A DNA stretch of 64,000 bases from JAAFHB01 sp037128295 (GTDB lineage: Bacteria > Bacteroidota > Bacteroidia > Bacteroidales > Prolixibacteraceae), in the NCBI GenBank assembly GCA_037128295.1, contig JBAXWR010000003.1:14083-78082 (forward strand). The letters are read 5' to 3'. Position 1 is the stretch's first letter. Every line of letters starts with the position of its first letter. This document shows positions 9,181-18,248 of this stretch, piece after piece. The notes under the pieces are model-generated. The model had not been told where the DNA came from. It saw nothing but the letters and a program-made list of their open reading frames with translations, and ran no database searches. A program made the translations under genes and the position numbers.

Positions 9181-9792
9181 TCAATCAGTTATTTCGGTCT
9201 TTTTGATGATTTCGAGAAGCATTTCACGCGAGCGGAACAACTGTACCTTTACCGTTCCCAACGGAAGGTCAAGCTCTTCAGCAATTTCGGAATAGGAATA
9301 TTCCTTAAAGTAGCGGAGCTCAAGCAATGTTCGGTACCGCGGTTTGAGCAATGAGACGGCTTTGTGCAGGACTTTCGCATTTTGGGTCTTTATGAATGAG
9401 TCTTCCGGGTTATCAGCTTCCGACGCCACATTGTAATTGTAATCGATACTTGTATGCGAATCACGACTCGTTGAAGGTTCAAGGGGAACTGTATTAACCC
9501 GTTTCTTTCGCATATGATCGATTGCATTATTGGAAGCTATTCTGAATAACCATGTGCTGAAAGCAAACTGAGGTTCATATTGGCTGATATTCGTAAATGC
9601 TTTTCCAAAAGCCTCAATAGCCAGATCTTCAGCATCTTCCTTGTTATAAACCATTTTGAGCAGCATAAAATAAATTGCATCTTTATACCGCTTCATAAGT
9701 TGTGCAAATGCTTTTTCGTTTCCAGAACGGGCCGCTAATACCAATTCGAAATCATGTCGGGCATTTTCAGAAAGATTTGGACTTATTTCCAT
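9181..9792 (-). CDS. RNA polymerase sigma factor, sigma-70/ECF family
   Basis: The 203-residue protein has the two-domain layout of group IV sigma factors. Region 2 is at about residues 20-95 (ARSGNEKAFAQLMKRYKD, then YNKEDAEDLAIEAFGKAF and FSTWLFRIASNNAIDH). Region 4 is at about 135-195 (LKPRYRTLLELRYFKEYSYSE...LDLPLGTVKVQLFRSREML). No anti-sigma gene is adjacent; the neighbours are rsmG and a GT2 gene. Its start overlaps the end of the GT2 gene by 10 bp. A constitutive core-genome sigma of this type is common in Bacteroidota, and its regulon is not visible here. Confidence 0.92.
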   Translation of the reverse strand: MEISPNLSENARHDFELVLAARSGNEKAFAQLMKRYKDAIYFMLLKMVYNKEDAEDLAIEAFGKAFTNISQYEPQFAFSTWLFRIASNNAIDHMRKKRVNTVPLEPSTSRDSHTSIDYNYNVASEADNPEDSFIKTQNAKVLHKAVSLLKPRYRTLLELRYFKEYSYSEIAEELDLPLGTVKVQLFRSREMLLEIIKKTEITD

Positions 9793-10916
9793 TTTCGCTT
9801 CGATCCGGTAATAAACTGATTCAAGATTAATATACCGTTAATTAGTGGAAGAACGGAACGGAGAAGTACAAGGCCTGGAAAGAGGTTTTTCTCTTTGAGG
9901 CGCTTCATCCCGACAATTCCCCAAACTAATTCATGAACGATTTTAAACAACCATGTTGCAGCAACCCAAAGGCGCCAGGGTGAAAGGACAAGAAGGGCAA
10001 CCATCGAAATATCGAATATCAGCCGGCTGATTGTATTGATCCATAGAAAAATACTTTGTCCCATAGAAAACTTTCTCCTCAGAAGCAATTGCTTCTTTTT
10101 GTAGTTGATCCCATCGTACCAATCCATTTCCCCGTCAAAATACAAGGCACTTTCCGGATCAAGAAGGTAAACAGTATTCTTCCTGTTGGATATTTTATTG
10201 AGATATAACTCATTTTCACTAAATGGGGTATCCAATACCGCAGCAAAACCTCTTCTCTTCAGGAACTCTTCACGTTTATAGGCGATGTTCATATCAGTAA
10301 CAGGCATCGGTAATCCAAGATAACTAGCTGATCCATAGAGGAAAAATGAATCGAAATTTTCGTACCTGAAAAATTTCTTCATTGATCCTGTTACATTCGT
10401 ATATTTTACAAAGCCAATAATCGCTTCTGTTTCAGGTTGTATGCTTCGTGTATAGGTTCGAAGCCAATCTTTTCCTTTCACACTGCAGAGTGGATTTAAA
10501 AACACAAGCCAATCCTTGGTGGCGGCTCTAATCCCGATTGTTATTGCAAGTGCATTCGGGAAATCAGTTTCCTGAAGGATGCGGCTTGTTTTTAGCTTAG
10601 ACGTCTGTAGTTTAAGCTCAGTGAGGTACCATTCACTGCCATCAGAAGAACAATCGTCCACAACAACAACCTCAAAGTCGGGATAATCCTGTTCAAGAAG
10701 GGATGGGATCAGGGAGCGAAGATTTTCCTCATAATTCCTTGATGTAACAATAATTGAAATTGAAGGGTTATTCTCTTGATTACCTTTTTTTTTGCCGCTT
10801 AATGTGAAGGTAATGACCAAAACCTGATAAAAAAACTGCACAAGAAATGTAGTACCAAAAGCTATGAGCAACCAGAATTCAGGAACACCAAATGAAAATC
10901 CGCTTATTTCAATCAT
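9783..10916 (-). CDS. Family 2 glycosyltransferase with C-terminal membrane segments
   Basis: The protein opens with a membrane helix, followed by a GT-A catalytic domain. The start of that domain reads SIIVTSRNYEENL, and VVVVDDCSSDGS carries the nucleotide-sugar Asp. A later FSENELYLNK segment and two or more C-terminal hydrophobic helices follow. GT2 enzymes of this shape transfer sugars to lipid or envelope acceptors on the cytoplasmic face; the substrate is unknown. I use the ATG at 10916 (377 residues) because the frame only extends upstream through a TTG codon. It overlaps the downstream sigma-factor gene by 10 bp. Confidence 0.82.
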   Translation of the reverse strand: MIEISGFSFGVPEFWLLIAFGTTFLVQFFYQVLVITFTLSGKKKGNQENNPSISIIVTSRNYEENLRSLIPSLLEQDYPDFEVVVVDDCSSDGSEWYLTELKLQTSKLKTSRILQETDFPNALAITIGIRAATKDWLVFLNPLCSVKGKDWLRTYTRSIQPETEAIIGFVKYTNVTGSMKKFFRYENFDSFFLYGSASYLGLPMPVTDMNIAYKREEFLKRRGFAAVLDTPFSENELYLNKISNRKNTVYLLDPESALYFDGEMDWYDGINYKKKQLLLRRKFSMGQSIFLWINTISRLIFDISMVALLVLSPWRLWVAATWLFKIVHELVWGIVGMKRLKEKNLFPGLVLLRSVLPLINGILILNQFITGSKRKWK

Positions 10917-10990
10917 AATATCTCTAACGAAAAGTGCCAAAATTACACATTGGCATTTAAACTTCTCTATTTTTTTCTGTTTTTTTCACT

Positions 10991-11023
10991 TTTCAGGATA
11001 TTCTTCTAATATAACTATCTTTG
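10991..11023 (+). promoter_or_regulatory. Bacteroidota-type promoter for tgt
   Basis: A TATCTTTG box (11016-11023) matches the -7 consensus TAnnTTTG. A TTTC about 21 nt upstream is a plausible -33 element. The box overlaps the TTG that would otherwise extend the tgt frame, which supports the ATG at 11042 as the start. Confidence 0.6.
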
Positions 11024-11041
11024 CAAGGCGAAATTTTGAAA

Positions 11042-12172
11042 ATGAAATTTGAACTGCAAAACACAGCCCCTTTATCCAAAGCACGGGCAGGAAAATTGGA
11101 AACGGCTCATGGCGTGATAGATACACCGATATTTATGCCTGTGGGAACAGCGGGATCCGTAAAAGGCATCCATTTCAAAGATTTGAAAGAGGATATTAAA
11201 GCTCAGATTATTCTTGGTAATACTTACCATTTATACCTACGACCTGGTATTGATATTATTGAAAAGGCAGGTGGGCTCCATAAATTCAATAGTTGGGACA
11301 AACCAATTTTAACCGATAGTGGTGGCTTTCAGGTATTCTCCCTTGGGGCAATCCGTAAACTTTCGGAGGAAGGTGCCAGGTTCCAATCACACATCGATGG
11401 TTCAAGGCATCTCTTTACCCCTGAAAATGTGATGGACATTCAGCGTTCGATTGGTGCCGACATTATTATGGCTTTTGATGAATGTACCCCGGGCGATGCC
11501 GATTATGATTATGCCAAAAAATCACTTGAGCTTACTCAACGCTGGCTTGCAAGATGTGTAACCCGGTTTAATGAAACTGAACCAAAATATGGCTATGCTC
11601 AATCCTTGTTTCCAATTGTACAGGGTTGTATTTATCCTGATTTGCGAATTAAGGCTGCTGAACATGTGGCTACCTTCAACTGTGATGGATATGCAATAGG
11701 AGGGCTTTCAGTCGGAGAGAAGGAGGAGGATATGTATTCAATGATCGAAGTGGTCAATAACGTATTACCTGAGGATAAACCAAGATACCTGATGGGTGTT
11801 GGGAATCCTGTCAATATCCTTGAAGGAATTGACAGGGGAATCGATTTGTTTGATTGTGTAATGCCAACACGGAACGGACGGAATGGAATGTTATTCACAA
11901 GTGAAGGAATCATCAATATCAAGAATAGCAAATGGAAGGATGATTTTTCACCTATTGATTCAAATGGCACATCTTTTATCGATCATCAGTATTCCAAAGC
12001 CTATTTGCGCCATCTCTTTCATTCAAAGGAGATGTTGGGGGCTCAGATTGGAAGTATTCATAACCTGGCATTTTATCTTTGGCTGGTAGGAGAGGCGCGT
12101 GGACATATCCTGGCAGGAACCTTCAGCGAGTGGAAGGACAACATGGTTACAAAAATCGGAAGGAGATTATAA
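11042..12172 (+). CDS. tgt: Queuine tRNA-ribosyltransferase
   Basis: Tgt exchanges guanine-34 of GUN-anticodon tRNAs for the queuosine precursor preQ1. The active-site segment ILTDSGGFQVFSLG carries the general-base Asp, and LFDCVMPTRNGRNG carries the nucleophilic Asp. GGLSVGE and LMGVGNP also match Tgt. The CxCxxC zinc ligands found in E. coli-type enzymes are replaced (IDSNGTSFIDHQYSKAYL), which I believe is usual in this phylum. The start at 11042 gives 376 residues. queG, encoding the last step of queuosine synthesis, is also in this window (22172-23104). Confidence 0.95.
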   Translation: MKFELQNTAPLSKARAGKLETAHGVIDTPIFMPVGTAGSVKGIHFKDLKEDIKAQIILGNTYHLYLRPGIDIIEKAGGLHKFNSWDKPILTDSGGFQVFSLGAIRKLSEEGARFQSHIDGSRHLFTPENVMDIQRSIGADIIMAFDECTPGDADYDYAKKSLELTQRWLARCVTRFNETEPKYGYAQSLFPIVQGCIYPDLRIKAAEHVATFNCDGYAIGGLSVGEKEEDMYSMIEVVNNVLPEDKPRYLMGVGNPVNILEGIDRGIDLFDCVMPTRNGRNGMLFTSEGIINIKNSKWKDDFSPIDSNGTSFIDHQYSKAYLRHLFHSKEMLGAQIGSIHNLAFYLWLVGEARGHILAGTFSEWKDNMVTKIGRRL

Positions 12173-12205
12173 TAATTGCTTTATATACAAAATAAACTGA
12201 AGGGA

Positions 12206-13297
12206 ATGTTCAAAAAGTATATTAAAAGGATTGACACCTATATTATTAAGAAGTATCTGGAAACCTTCTTTCTTGCTATTGCATTGATAATCAGTATATC
12301 AATAATTTTTGATATTTCTGAAAACATCGATGATTTCATCAGCAAGAATGTTCCCCTGAAGGCTATAGCGATAGACTACTACCTGAATTTTATCCCCTAT
12401 TTTGCAAACCTTTTCAGTGCCTTATTCACTTTTATTGCTGTGATTTACTTTACAAGCAAGATGGCTTATAACTCTGAGATCATTGCCATTCTTGCCAGCG
12501 GGGTCTCGTACAAACGTTTAATGCGTCCCTACATGATCGCATCGGGAATTATCGCTTTGATGTCATGGATTTTGGGGAATTTTGTAATACCTGCGGCAAC
12601 CGATTCGCGTGTGAATTTCAGGAATACCTATATCAAAAATGAATTTGTAAATAACGAGCGGAATATTCACCGTCAGTTAGAGCCGGGACTCTTTGTTTAT
12701 ATGCAGAGCTATAACAACCGTTTGGATGTAGGATACCGGTTCTCAATCGACCAGTTTGAGGATAAACGGCTGGTATCGAAGCTAATAGCTGAAAGTATCA
12801 AATGGGACCGAGAAAAGAAAAAATGGGTGATCCAGAATTATTACATAAGGGATATGCGGGGCCCACAGGAAATTATAAAAACCGGAGCGGCTATCGATAC
12901 GACATTAAGGATGTTGCCTGCCGAATTCGGTCAACAAAATAGTAAGGAGGAGACCATGGATTACTGGCAGATCAATAGTTATATTGCAGATTTGAAGCTT
13001 CGTGGTGTTGACAATGTGGTACGGTATGAACAGGAAAAATATAGGCGGACTGCAGGGCCAATAAGTACCTTTATTTTATCGGTGATCGGGGTGTCGCTTG
13101 CTTCCCGTCGTATGCGTGGCGGAATGGGGCTACATCTGGGCCTTGGTTTGTTGTTAAGTTTTTCGTACATCATGTTTATGCAGGTCTCGACTATTTTTGC
13201 CATTAAGGTCGGATTTAATACATTGTTGGCAGTTTGGCTTCCCAATATCGTTTATTCCCTGATTGCAATTGGCTTATACAGGTGGGCATCCAAGTAA
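12206..13297 (+). CDS. LptF/LptG-family lipopolysaccharide export permease
   Basis: This 363-residue inner-membrane protein resembles the YjgP/YjgQ (LptF/LptG) subunits that, with the ATPase LptB, extract LPS from the inner membrane. It has three N-terminal transmembrane helices, a central periplasmic beta-rich domain, and three C-terminal helices. The segment SEIIAILASGVSYKRLMRPYM is the typical coupling-helix region. The frame also opens at a TTG (12176), but the ATG at 12206 aligns with known family starts. It lies 33 bp after tgt and is probably co-transcribed. I cannot decide between LptF and LptG. Confidence 0.88.
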   Translation: MFKKYIKRIDTYIIKKYLETFFLAIALIISISIIFDISENIDDFISKNVPLKAIAIDYYLNFIPYFANLFSALFTFIAVIYFTSKMAYNSEIIAILASGVSYKRLMRPYMIASGIIALMSWILGNFVIPAATDSRVNFRNTYIKNEFVNNERNIHRQLEPGLFVYMQSYNNRLDVGYRFSIDQFEDKRLVSKLIAESIKWDREKKKWVIQNYYIRDMRGPQEIIKTGAAIDTTLRMLPAEFGQQNSKEETMDYWQINSYIADLKLRGVDNVVRYEQEKYRRTAGPISTFILSVIGVSLASRRMRGGMGLHLGLGLLLSFSYIMFMQVSTIFAIKVGFNTLLAVWLPNIVYSLIAIGLYRWASK

Positions 13298-13368
13298 TTG
13301 GAATATTTTACCTAAATAGTCTATTCTTTGATCTATAAACGATTAGTGAATTATTATTTTGGGCCTGG

Positions 13369-13399
13369 TTACAAATGCTTATAAATTGTTGTATTTTTG
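13369..13399 (+). promoter_or_regulatory. Candidate promoter of the acyl-CoA carboxylase pair
   Basis: TATTTTTG at 13392-13399 matches the Bacteroidota -7 box, with a weak TTAC 19 nt upstream (13369-13372). It lies 70 bp before the carboxyltransferase start. Confidence 0.4.
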
Positions 13400-13469
13400 C
13401 CGCAATATTTTTCAAACAAACAGTATTTGTTTTTTAAACAAACGAGAATTAGTAATTTAAAACACACTT

Positions 13470-15014
13470 ATGTCATTTAAAAGAAACATCCTTGACCTCC
13501 GGAAAAGAAAAAAGGAGGCCCAGCAGGGAGGTGGCGAAGCTGCCATCGAAAAGCAGGTGGCTATGGGTAAAAAGACTGCCCGCGAAAGGATAAAAGCCAT
13601 TCTGGACGAAAATTCTTTTCACGAGTACGATCTCTTTGTTGAACACACCGGACGTGATTTCAATATGGAGAACAAGGTATTGCATGGTGATGGTGTAATT
13701 ATTGGAACCGGAACAATGTACAATCAGCCTGTTGCCATTTACGCACAGGATTTTACTGTTGCAGGTGGATCTCTTGGACTGATGCATGCGCGTAAGATTA
13801 CCAAAATCATGGATCATGCCCTGAAGATGCGTGTCCCTTTGATCGGTATCAATGATTCAGGTGGAGCCCGTATTCAGGAGGGGGTTAACTCTTTAGCAGG
13901 ATATGGGGAGATTTTTTATCGCAATACAAACGCATCAGGTGTAATTCCTCAGATATCGGTAATACTGGGACCATGTGCCGGGGGGGCGGTTTATTCACCG
14001 GCTCTTACTGACTTCGTATTTGTTGTTGAAAATATCTCCAAAATGTTCATTACCGGTCCTGGTGTGATCAAAACGGTTCTTGGGGAAGAAATCACCATGG
14101 AAGAATTAGGCGGGGCGATGGTTCACAGTGAGATAACAGGAAATGCGCATTTCTTTGCAAAAAGCGAGGATGAATGCTTCGAACAGATCAAGAAACTGAT
14201 CACATTCATTCCCTGGAACAATTCCGAAAAAGCCCTGAAATTTCCAGTTCAGGAACCTTTATTGAAGAAAAGCATTGAAGAAATTGTCCCATCCGATCCC
14301 CATCATCCCTATGATATTCGCGATATTATCAAGGCCGTTACAGATGGTTCAGACTTTTTCGAGATCATGGAATATTTTGCTCGCAATATCGTAATTGGAT
14401 TTGGTAGGATTCAAGGCAATACGATTGGTTTTGTTGCGAATCAACCCATGTATCTTGCAGGGGTTCTCGACTGCGACAGCTCCGATAAAGCCGCACGCTT
14501 TATCCGCTATTGCGATGCATTTAATATTCCAATCGTAACACTTGAGGATATGCCGGGCTATTTACCTGGAGTCGATCAGGAACATGCCGGTGTGATCAGG
14601 CATGGAGCAAAACTACTTTATGCATATAGCGAAGCTACTGTTCCAAAAGTAACTGTCATTATCCGTAAAGCGTATGGAGGAGGTTATATTGCAATGAATT
14701 CGCGCCATCTTGGAGCTGACTTTGTATTTGCATGGCCAACTGCCGAAATTGCCGTAATGGGACCTGAAGGTGCTGCCAATATTGTATTCAAAAAAGAAAT
14801 TGATGAAGCAGAAAATCCGGCAGAAATGCGCAAACAAAAAATTCAGGAATACAAGGATAAATTTGCCAATCCGTTCGTAGCTGCATCGAAGGGTTACATC
14901 GATGAGGTTATTGAACCATCAGAAACACGTGCAAGGCTTATCCATTCGCTGGAAGTCTCAGGTAGTAAGGTAGATACCCGGCCTTCGAAAAAACATGGTA
15001 TTCCACCATTCTGA
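13470..15014 (+). CDS. Acyl-CoA carboxylase carboxyltransferase (propionyl-/methylmalonyl-CoA type)
   Basis: This 514-residue protein belongs to the biotin-dependent carboxyltransferase family (PCCB/MmdA). It moves CO2 between carboxybiotin and an acyl-CoA, most likely propionyl-/methylmalonyl-CoA. The N-terminal crotonase-like half contains the GINDSGGARIQEGV and GPCAGGAVYSPALTDF oxyanion-hole segments. The C-terminal half contains EDMPGYLPGVDQE and RKAYGGGYIAMNS. A separate biotin-carrier gene follows 17 bp later. Carboxylase (PCC beta) and sodium-pumping decarboxylase (MmdA) roles cannot be separated by sequence. No biotin carboxylase or membrane pump subunit is adjacent. Confidence 0.9.
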   Translation: MSFKRNILDLRKRKKEAQQGGGEAAIEKQVAMGKKTARERIKAILDENSFHEYDLFVEHTGRDFNMENKVLHGDGVIIGTGTMYNQPVAIYAQDFTVAGGSLGLMHARKITKIMDHALKMRVPLIGINDSGGARIQEGVNSLAGYGEIFYRNTNASGVIPQISVILGPCAGGAVYSPALTDFVFVVENISKMFITGPGVIKTVLGEEITMEELGGAMVHSEITGNAHFFAKSEDECFEQIKKLITFIPWNNSEKALKFPVQEPLLKKSIEEIVPSDPHHPYDIRDIIKAVTDGSDFFEIMEYFARNIVIGFGRIQGNTIGFVANQPMYLAGVLDCDSSDKAARFIRYCDAFNIPIVTLEDMPGYLPGVDQEHAGVIRHGAKLLYAYSEATVPKVTVIIRKAYGGGYIAMNSRHLGADFVFAWPTAEIAVMGPEGAANIVFKKEIDEAENPAEMRKQKIQEYKDKFANPFVAASKGYIDEVIEPSETRARLIHSLEVSGSKVDTRPSKKHGIPPF

Positions 15015-15031
15015 TCAATAATATTTCAAAT

Positions 15032-15352
15032 ATGAAAGATAACGATTCAAATTATCAGGTTTTTGTTGTTAATAGTGCCAAGTATCTCACATTAACTACC
15101 AAGAAATTTGATAACAGAAAAAAATGGCAGCGGCTCGATCCAAATGAAATCCGTTCTTTTATTCCGGGTTCGATCGTCGATGTTTTCGCAAAGCCAGGTC
15201 AAAGTTTAAAGGCTGGCGAAGTCATCCTCGTATTGGACGCAATGAAGATGTACACAAGGGTTACTATGCCTCATGATGGAGTGATCAAAACCATTGAAGT
15301 TGCAAAAGGTGACCGGATTCCCAAAAACACGCTGATGGCAACAATCGAATAA
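15032..15352 (+). CDS. Biotin carboxyl carrier protein
   Basis: A 106-residue protein whose C-terminal half is a biotinyl domain with the modified lysine in the canonical AMKM motif (K72). The preceding PGSIVDVFAKPGQSLKAGE hairpin is also typical. The N-terminal 45 residues are basic and not recognised as a separate domain. It is the swinging arm for the carboxyltransferase encoded directly upstream. Two hairpins close the operon. Confidence 0.92.
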   Translation: MKDNDSNYQVFVVNSAKYLTLTTKKFDNRKKWQRLDPNEIRSFIPGSIVDVFAKPGQSLKAGEVILVLDAMKMYTRVTMPHDGVIKTIEVAKGDRIPKNTLMATIE

Positions 15353-15362
15353 AGTAAAAAAT

Positions 15363-15390
15363 AGGATATGCTAAAACATATCCTGTTTTT
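15363..15390 (+). terminator. Intrinsic terminator of the carboxylase operon
   Basis: AGGATATG (15363-15370) pairs with CATATCCT (15377-15384) across a 6-nt loop and is followed by G and five T. Confidence 0.75.
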
Positions 15391-15396
15391 CAGCTT

Positions 15397-15440
15397 ATAA
15401 TTAAAAAAGGCTGTCTTTTAAGACAGCCTTTTTTAATTAT
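15397..15440. terminator. Bidirectional terminator between convergent genes
   Basis: Perfect 20-bp arms (15397-15416 and 15421-15440) with core AAAAAAGGCTGTCT and a 4-nt loop have A/T runs on both sides. It lies between the plus-strand carboxylase operon and the minus-strand glucan cassette and should stop transcription from both. Confidence 0.85.
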
Positions 15441-15458
15441 AAGAAATTGAAATTCAAA

Positions 15459-16904
15459 CTACAGCTTTTTAGGAGCTATTTTGGCTGCGGCCTTTTTAAC
15501 AGGTGTTGCGGCTTCCACTTTTGCAGATATCGCAGCCTTTTTTGCAGGACCTGTAGCTTCAGCTTTCAATGGGGTGGCCAATTTATTTTGGGTCAGCTTT
15601 GTAGCTGCCATCTCTTTTTTGACCTTTTTGAGTTCCTTCTCCGTTATTTCAAGCTTTTTCGAATTTACAGTAACAAGTTCTTTAAGGTGTGCAATTTCTT
15701 CATCTTTAACACTTACCGGAACAAAAGCATTCAACCTTATTTTAAAGTCGCTTAATACGTTCATATAATTAATAAACGCCTCATATGGAGTACTATAAGG
15801 ATTGAAATATTTATGAACTTCACCATCACTGAAGAATTTTGTACACATATAATACAAGTGATCGTTGGTCTGGAGATAGTCCCAATCCTTGAGCATTGTT
15901 TTGTCTGTACAATTTTTCATGCGGTCTTTCAACTGATAAAGCTTGTCAAAAGCTTCTTTCTGTAATTCGTTGCCCAACCAAGCAGAAAGGTCACGTTCTT
16001 CATCTGCCCACGACATTGGATAAGGTACGTGGATCGCAGAAACAGGCTGAAGCTTTTTAACAACTTCGGAAGGGGTGGAAAATTTCAGTTCCCCTGTTTT
16101 TAATATTGCTTCTGGTAGTTTTTTCAGAAAATCGAATATTCCGGTATTTTTATTCTGAATCTGTCCAAAGGTGTCATAATTAATAAACACAGTTACGACC
16201 TCCTCTTCTTTAGGAAGACTTGCCATCCATCCCGCATATTTTTCAGCGGTAAGTGGATATTCGCTCCATCCCTGATTGGAGAACCGGAAAGATAGATCAT
16301 CACTGAACCTGAAATTCCGCATCAATACCTTTAATCTTGGATTTAATGCATTGCAATACAGGTAGTTAGGGCTTTTCCATCCTAAAATATGTTTTGCACC
16401 CTCAGTGATCATTGCCTCAAAGCCCATCCGTTGAACCAGGTCACCGATTTCATCCGAGTAAATTAATTCGGTATTCCTGAAAACCCTGGGGCGAACACCG
16501 AATAGTTCCTCTATGAGGTCATCATGTGCTTTTACCTGAGATTCAAATAATTCGGCATCTGCCATCGAAACCATGGAATTGGTAAATGTCTCAGATAAAA
16601 ATTCAACACATCCGGTCGCTGCGAGGTCTTTAAAGGAATCGATCACCTCGGGAGCGTACAATTTGAACTGATCAATGACTACTCCGGTCAATGAGTAGGT
16701 TACCTTGAATTTACCGTTATTTTTACGTATAAGATCAAGAATGATCTTATTTGCAGGGAGATAACATTGGTCGGCTACCTTACGGAGGAAGGTTTCGTTT
16801 GCAAAATCATCGTAGTAGTAGGCGTCGTTCCCAATATCGAAAAATCTGTACTTGCGGTACCGGAACGGTTGGTGCAGTTGAAAATTGAGGCAAACTGATT
16901 TCAT
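15459..16904 (-). CDS. GH57 family alpha-amylase/glucanotransferase-like enzyme with Lys/Ala-rich tail
   Basis: A glycoside hydrolase family 57 protein, probably acting on alpha-1,4-glucans (glycogen). Motif NFQLHQPF at the start carries the substrate-binding His. VFRNTELIYS carries the likely nucleophile Glu, and VFINYDTFGQ the second acidic residue. The ATG at 16904 overlaps the TGA of the upstream GT4 gene (ATGA), giving 481 residues. After a coiled-coil-like stretch the last 45 or so residues are a Lys/Ala/Pro-rich, histone-H1-like tail, unusual for GH57. Debranching enzyme, GT4 and GH57 form one cassette. Confidence 0.9.
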   Translation of the reverse strand: MKSVCLNFQLHQPFRYRKYRFFDIGNDAYYYDDFANETFLRKVADQCYLPANKIILDLIRKNNGKFKVTYSLTGVVIDQFKLYAPEVIDSFKDLAATGCVEFLSETFTNSMVSMADAELFESQVKAHDDLIEELFGVRPRVFRNTELIYSDEIGDLVQRMGFEAMITEGAKHILGWKSPNYLYCNALNPRLKVLMRNFRFSDDLSFRFSNQGWSEYPLTAEKYAGWMASLPKEEEVVTVFINYDTFGQIQNKNTGIFDFLKKLPEAILKTGELKFSTPSEVVKKLQPVSAIHVPYPMSWADEERDLSAWLGNELQKEAFDKLYQLKDRMKNCTDKTMLKDWDYLQTNDHLYYMCTKFFSDGEVHKYFNPYSTPYEAFINYMNVLSDFKIRLNAFVPVSVKDEEIAHLKELVTVNSKKLEITEKELKKVKKEMAATKLTQNKLATPLKAEATGPAKKAAISAKVEAATPVKKAAAKIAPKKL

Positions 16905-18211
16905 ATCTCTTTTGTATTTGAGTTGCTTAATGCTTTTAAATAAACTTCGCGAACATGTTCGGCAGATTGTTTCCATTGGAGGCTATCCACCTCTTCGCGA
17001 CCGAACTTTTTGAACATATTTGATAAGGCTGGATATTTTAATATTCCATAAATGGCATCTGCAGTCGCATTGATATCCCAGAAGTCAACCTTTATAGCAT
17101 GGGTGAGTATTTCTGCAACGCCCGATTGTTTAGAAATTATTGTTGGAACGTCCGACATCATTGCTTCAAGGGGGGATATCCCAAAAGGTTCTGATACAGA
17201 AGGCATTACATATACATCGCTCATGCGGAACATATCAAATACGTCATCACCGTGAAGAAAACCAGTAAAGTGGAATTTATCTGCAATACCCAAACGGGCT
17301 GCCCGCCGGATCATTTTTTCCATTAAATCACCACTTCCGGCCATCACAAAATGAACATTGTCTGTTCTCCTAAGTACCTGGTAGGCAGCTTCGATAAAAT
17401 ATTCGGGTCCTTTCTGCATGGTGATCCTGCCTAAAAAGGTCACAATCTTTTCTTTAATTCCCCTTTCTGAACCTTTACTTTCAGGTCTTTCCACAGGCTC
17501 AACAGCATTGTAAACGGTTGTAACTTTCGATGGGTCAATCCCGTACTTTTCGATCACGATGTTGCGGGTAAGGTTACTGACCGTAATGATCTGATCGGCA
17601 ATCTCCATCCCTTCACGCTCGATCGAATAAACCCTGGGATTGACACTTCCTCCGCTCCGGTCAAAATCCGTGGCATGAACATGGATAACCAACGGTTTTC
17701 CACTTACCCTTTTGGCTGCAATTCCTGCAGGATAAGCAAGCCAGTCATGAGCATGTATAACGTCAAAATCATATTCTTTGCCGATAAACTCGGCGACAAT
17801 GGCGTAATTGGCAATTTCGTCGAGCAAATTGGCACCATATTTCCCGCTGAAGGGAATTTTACCTTCCGAATCGGTCTGGATGAAACGGGTCTGCGAAGAA
17901 ACACGTTGTTCTGTCAATTTCCAGAATTCTTCCGGATCTGAGTAGGGAACAAGATTCGATTCAACTTCCAAGGAATTGAATTTCCGTTCAGAGTTGTTAA
18001 AGACGATCTTTTTCTGTGTTATCGACACGTCGCTTGCCCCGATAATCTGCTTTACCGCCGTATTATCTTCGTCGCCATACGCTTTAGGCACGACAAACAA
18101 TACCTCAACATCATCAAATTGTGCCAGCCCTTTGGTCAATCCGTAACTGGCCGTTCCGAGACCCCCACTAATGTGCGGGGGAAACTCCCATCCAAACATT
18201 AAAACTTTCAT
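16901..18211 (-). CDS. GT4 glycosyltransferase, glycogen-synthase-like
   Basis: The protein starts MKVLMFGWEFPPHISGGLG, the glycine-rich nucleotide-sugar loop typical of GT4/GT5 starch and glycogen synthases. The C-terminal Rossmann domain shows VTFLGRITMQKGPEYFIEAA and the donor-binding segment MPSVSEPFGISPLEAMMSD, with the conserved EX7E glutamates. The start at 18211 gives 436 residues; upstream in-frame sequence lacks family similarity. It begins 37 bp after the debranching-enzyme stop and overlaps the GH57 gene by 4 bp, so it probably elongates glycogen-like glucan with either UDP- or ADP-glucose. Confidence 0.88.
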   Translation of the reverse strand: MKVLMFGWEFPPHISGGLGTASYGLTKGLAQFDDVEVLFVVPKAYGDEDNTAVKQIIGASDVSITQKKIVFNNSERKFNSLEVESNLVPYSDPEEFWKLTEQRVSSQTRFIQTDSEGKIPFSGKYGANLLDEIANYAIVAEFIGKEYDFDVIHAHDWLAYPAGIAAKRVSGKPLVIHVHATDFDRSGGSVNPRVYSIEREGMEIADQIITVSNLTRNIVIEKYGIDPSKVTTVYNAVEPVERPESKGSERGIKEKIVTFLGRITMQKGPEYFIEAAYQVLRRTDNVHFVMAGSGDLMEKMIRRAARLGIADKFHFTGFLHGDDVFDMFRMSDVYVMPSVSEPFGISPLEAMMSDVPTIISKQSGVAEILTHAIKVDFWDINATADAIYGILKYPALSNMFKKFGREEVDSLQWKQSAEHVREVYLKALSNSNTKEI

Positions 18212-18248
18212 CTTATATAAGCTAAGTTGAGATAATTCTTTTAACCTT

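Noticed and set aside
9181..9792. ECF sigma/anti-sigma pair controlling the SusC transporters
   Set aside because: No anti-sigma gene is adjacent, the gene lies more than 30 kb from the susCD pairs, and the SusC proteins lack the STN domain needed for trans-envelope signalling.
13473..13817. Minus-strand ORF of 114 codons within the carboxyltransferase gene
   Set aside because: It lies entirely opposite a strongly conserved coding region and shows no protein features.
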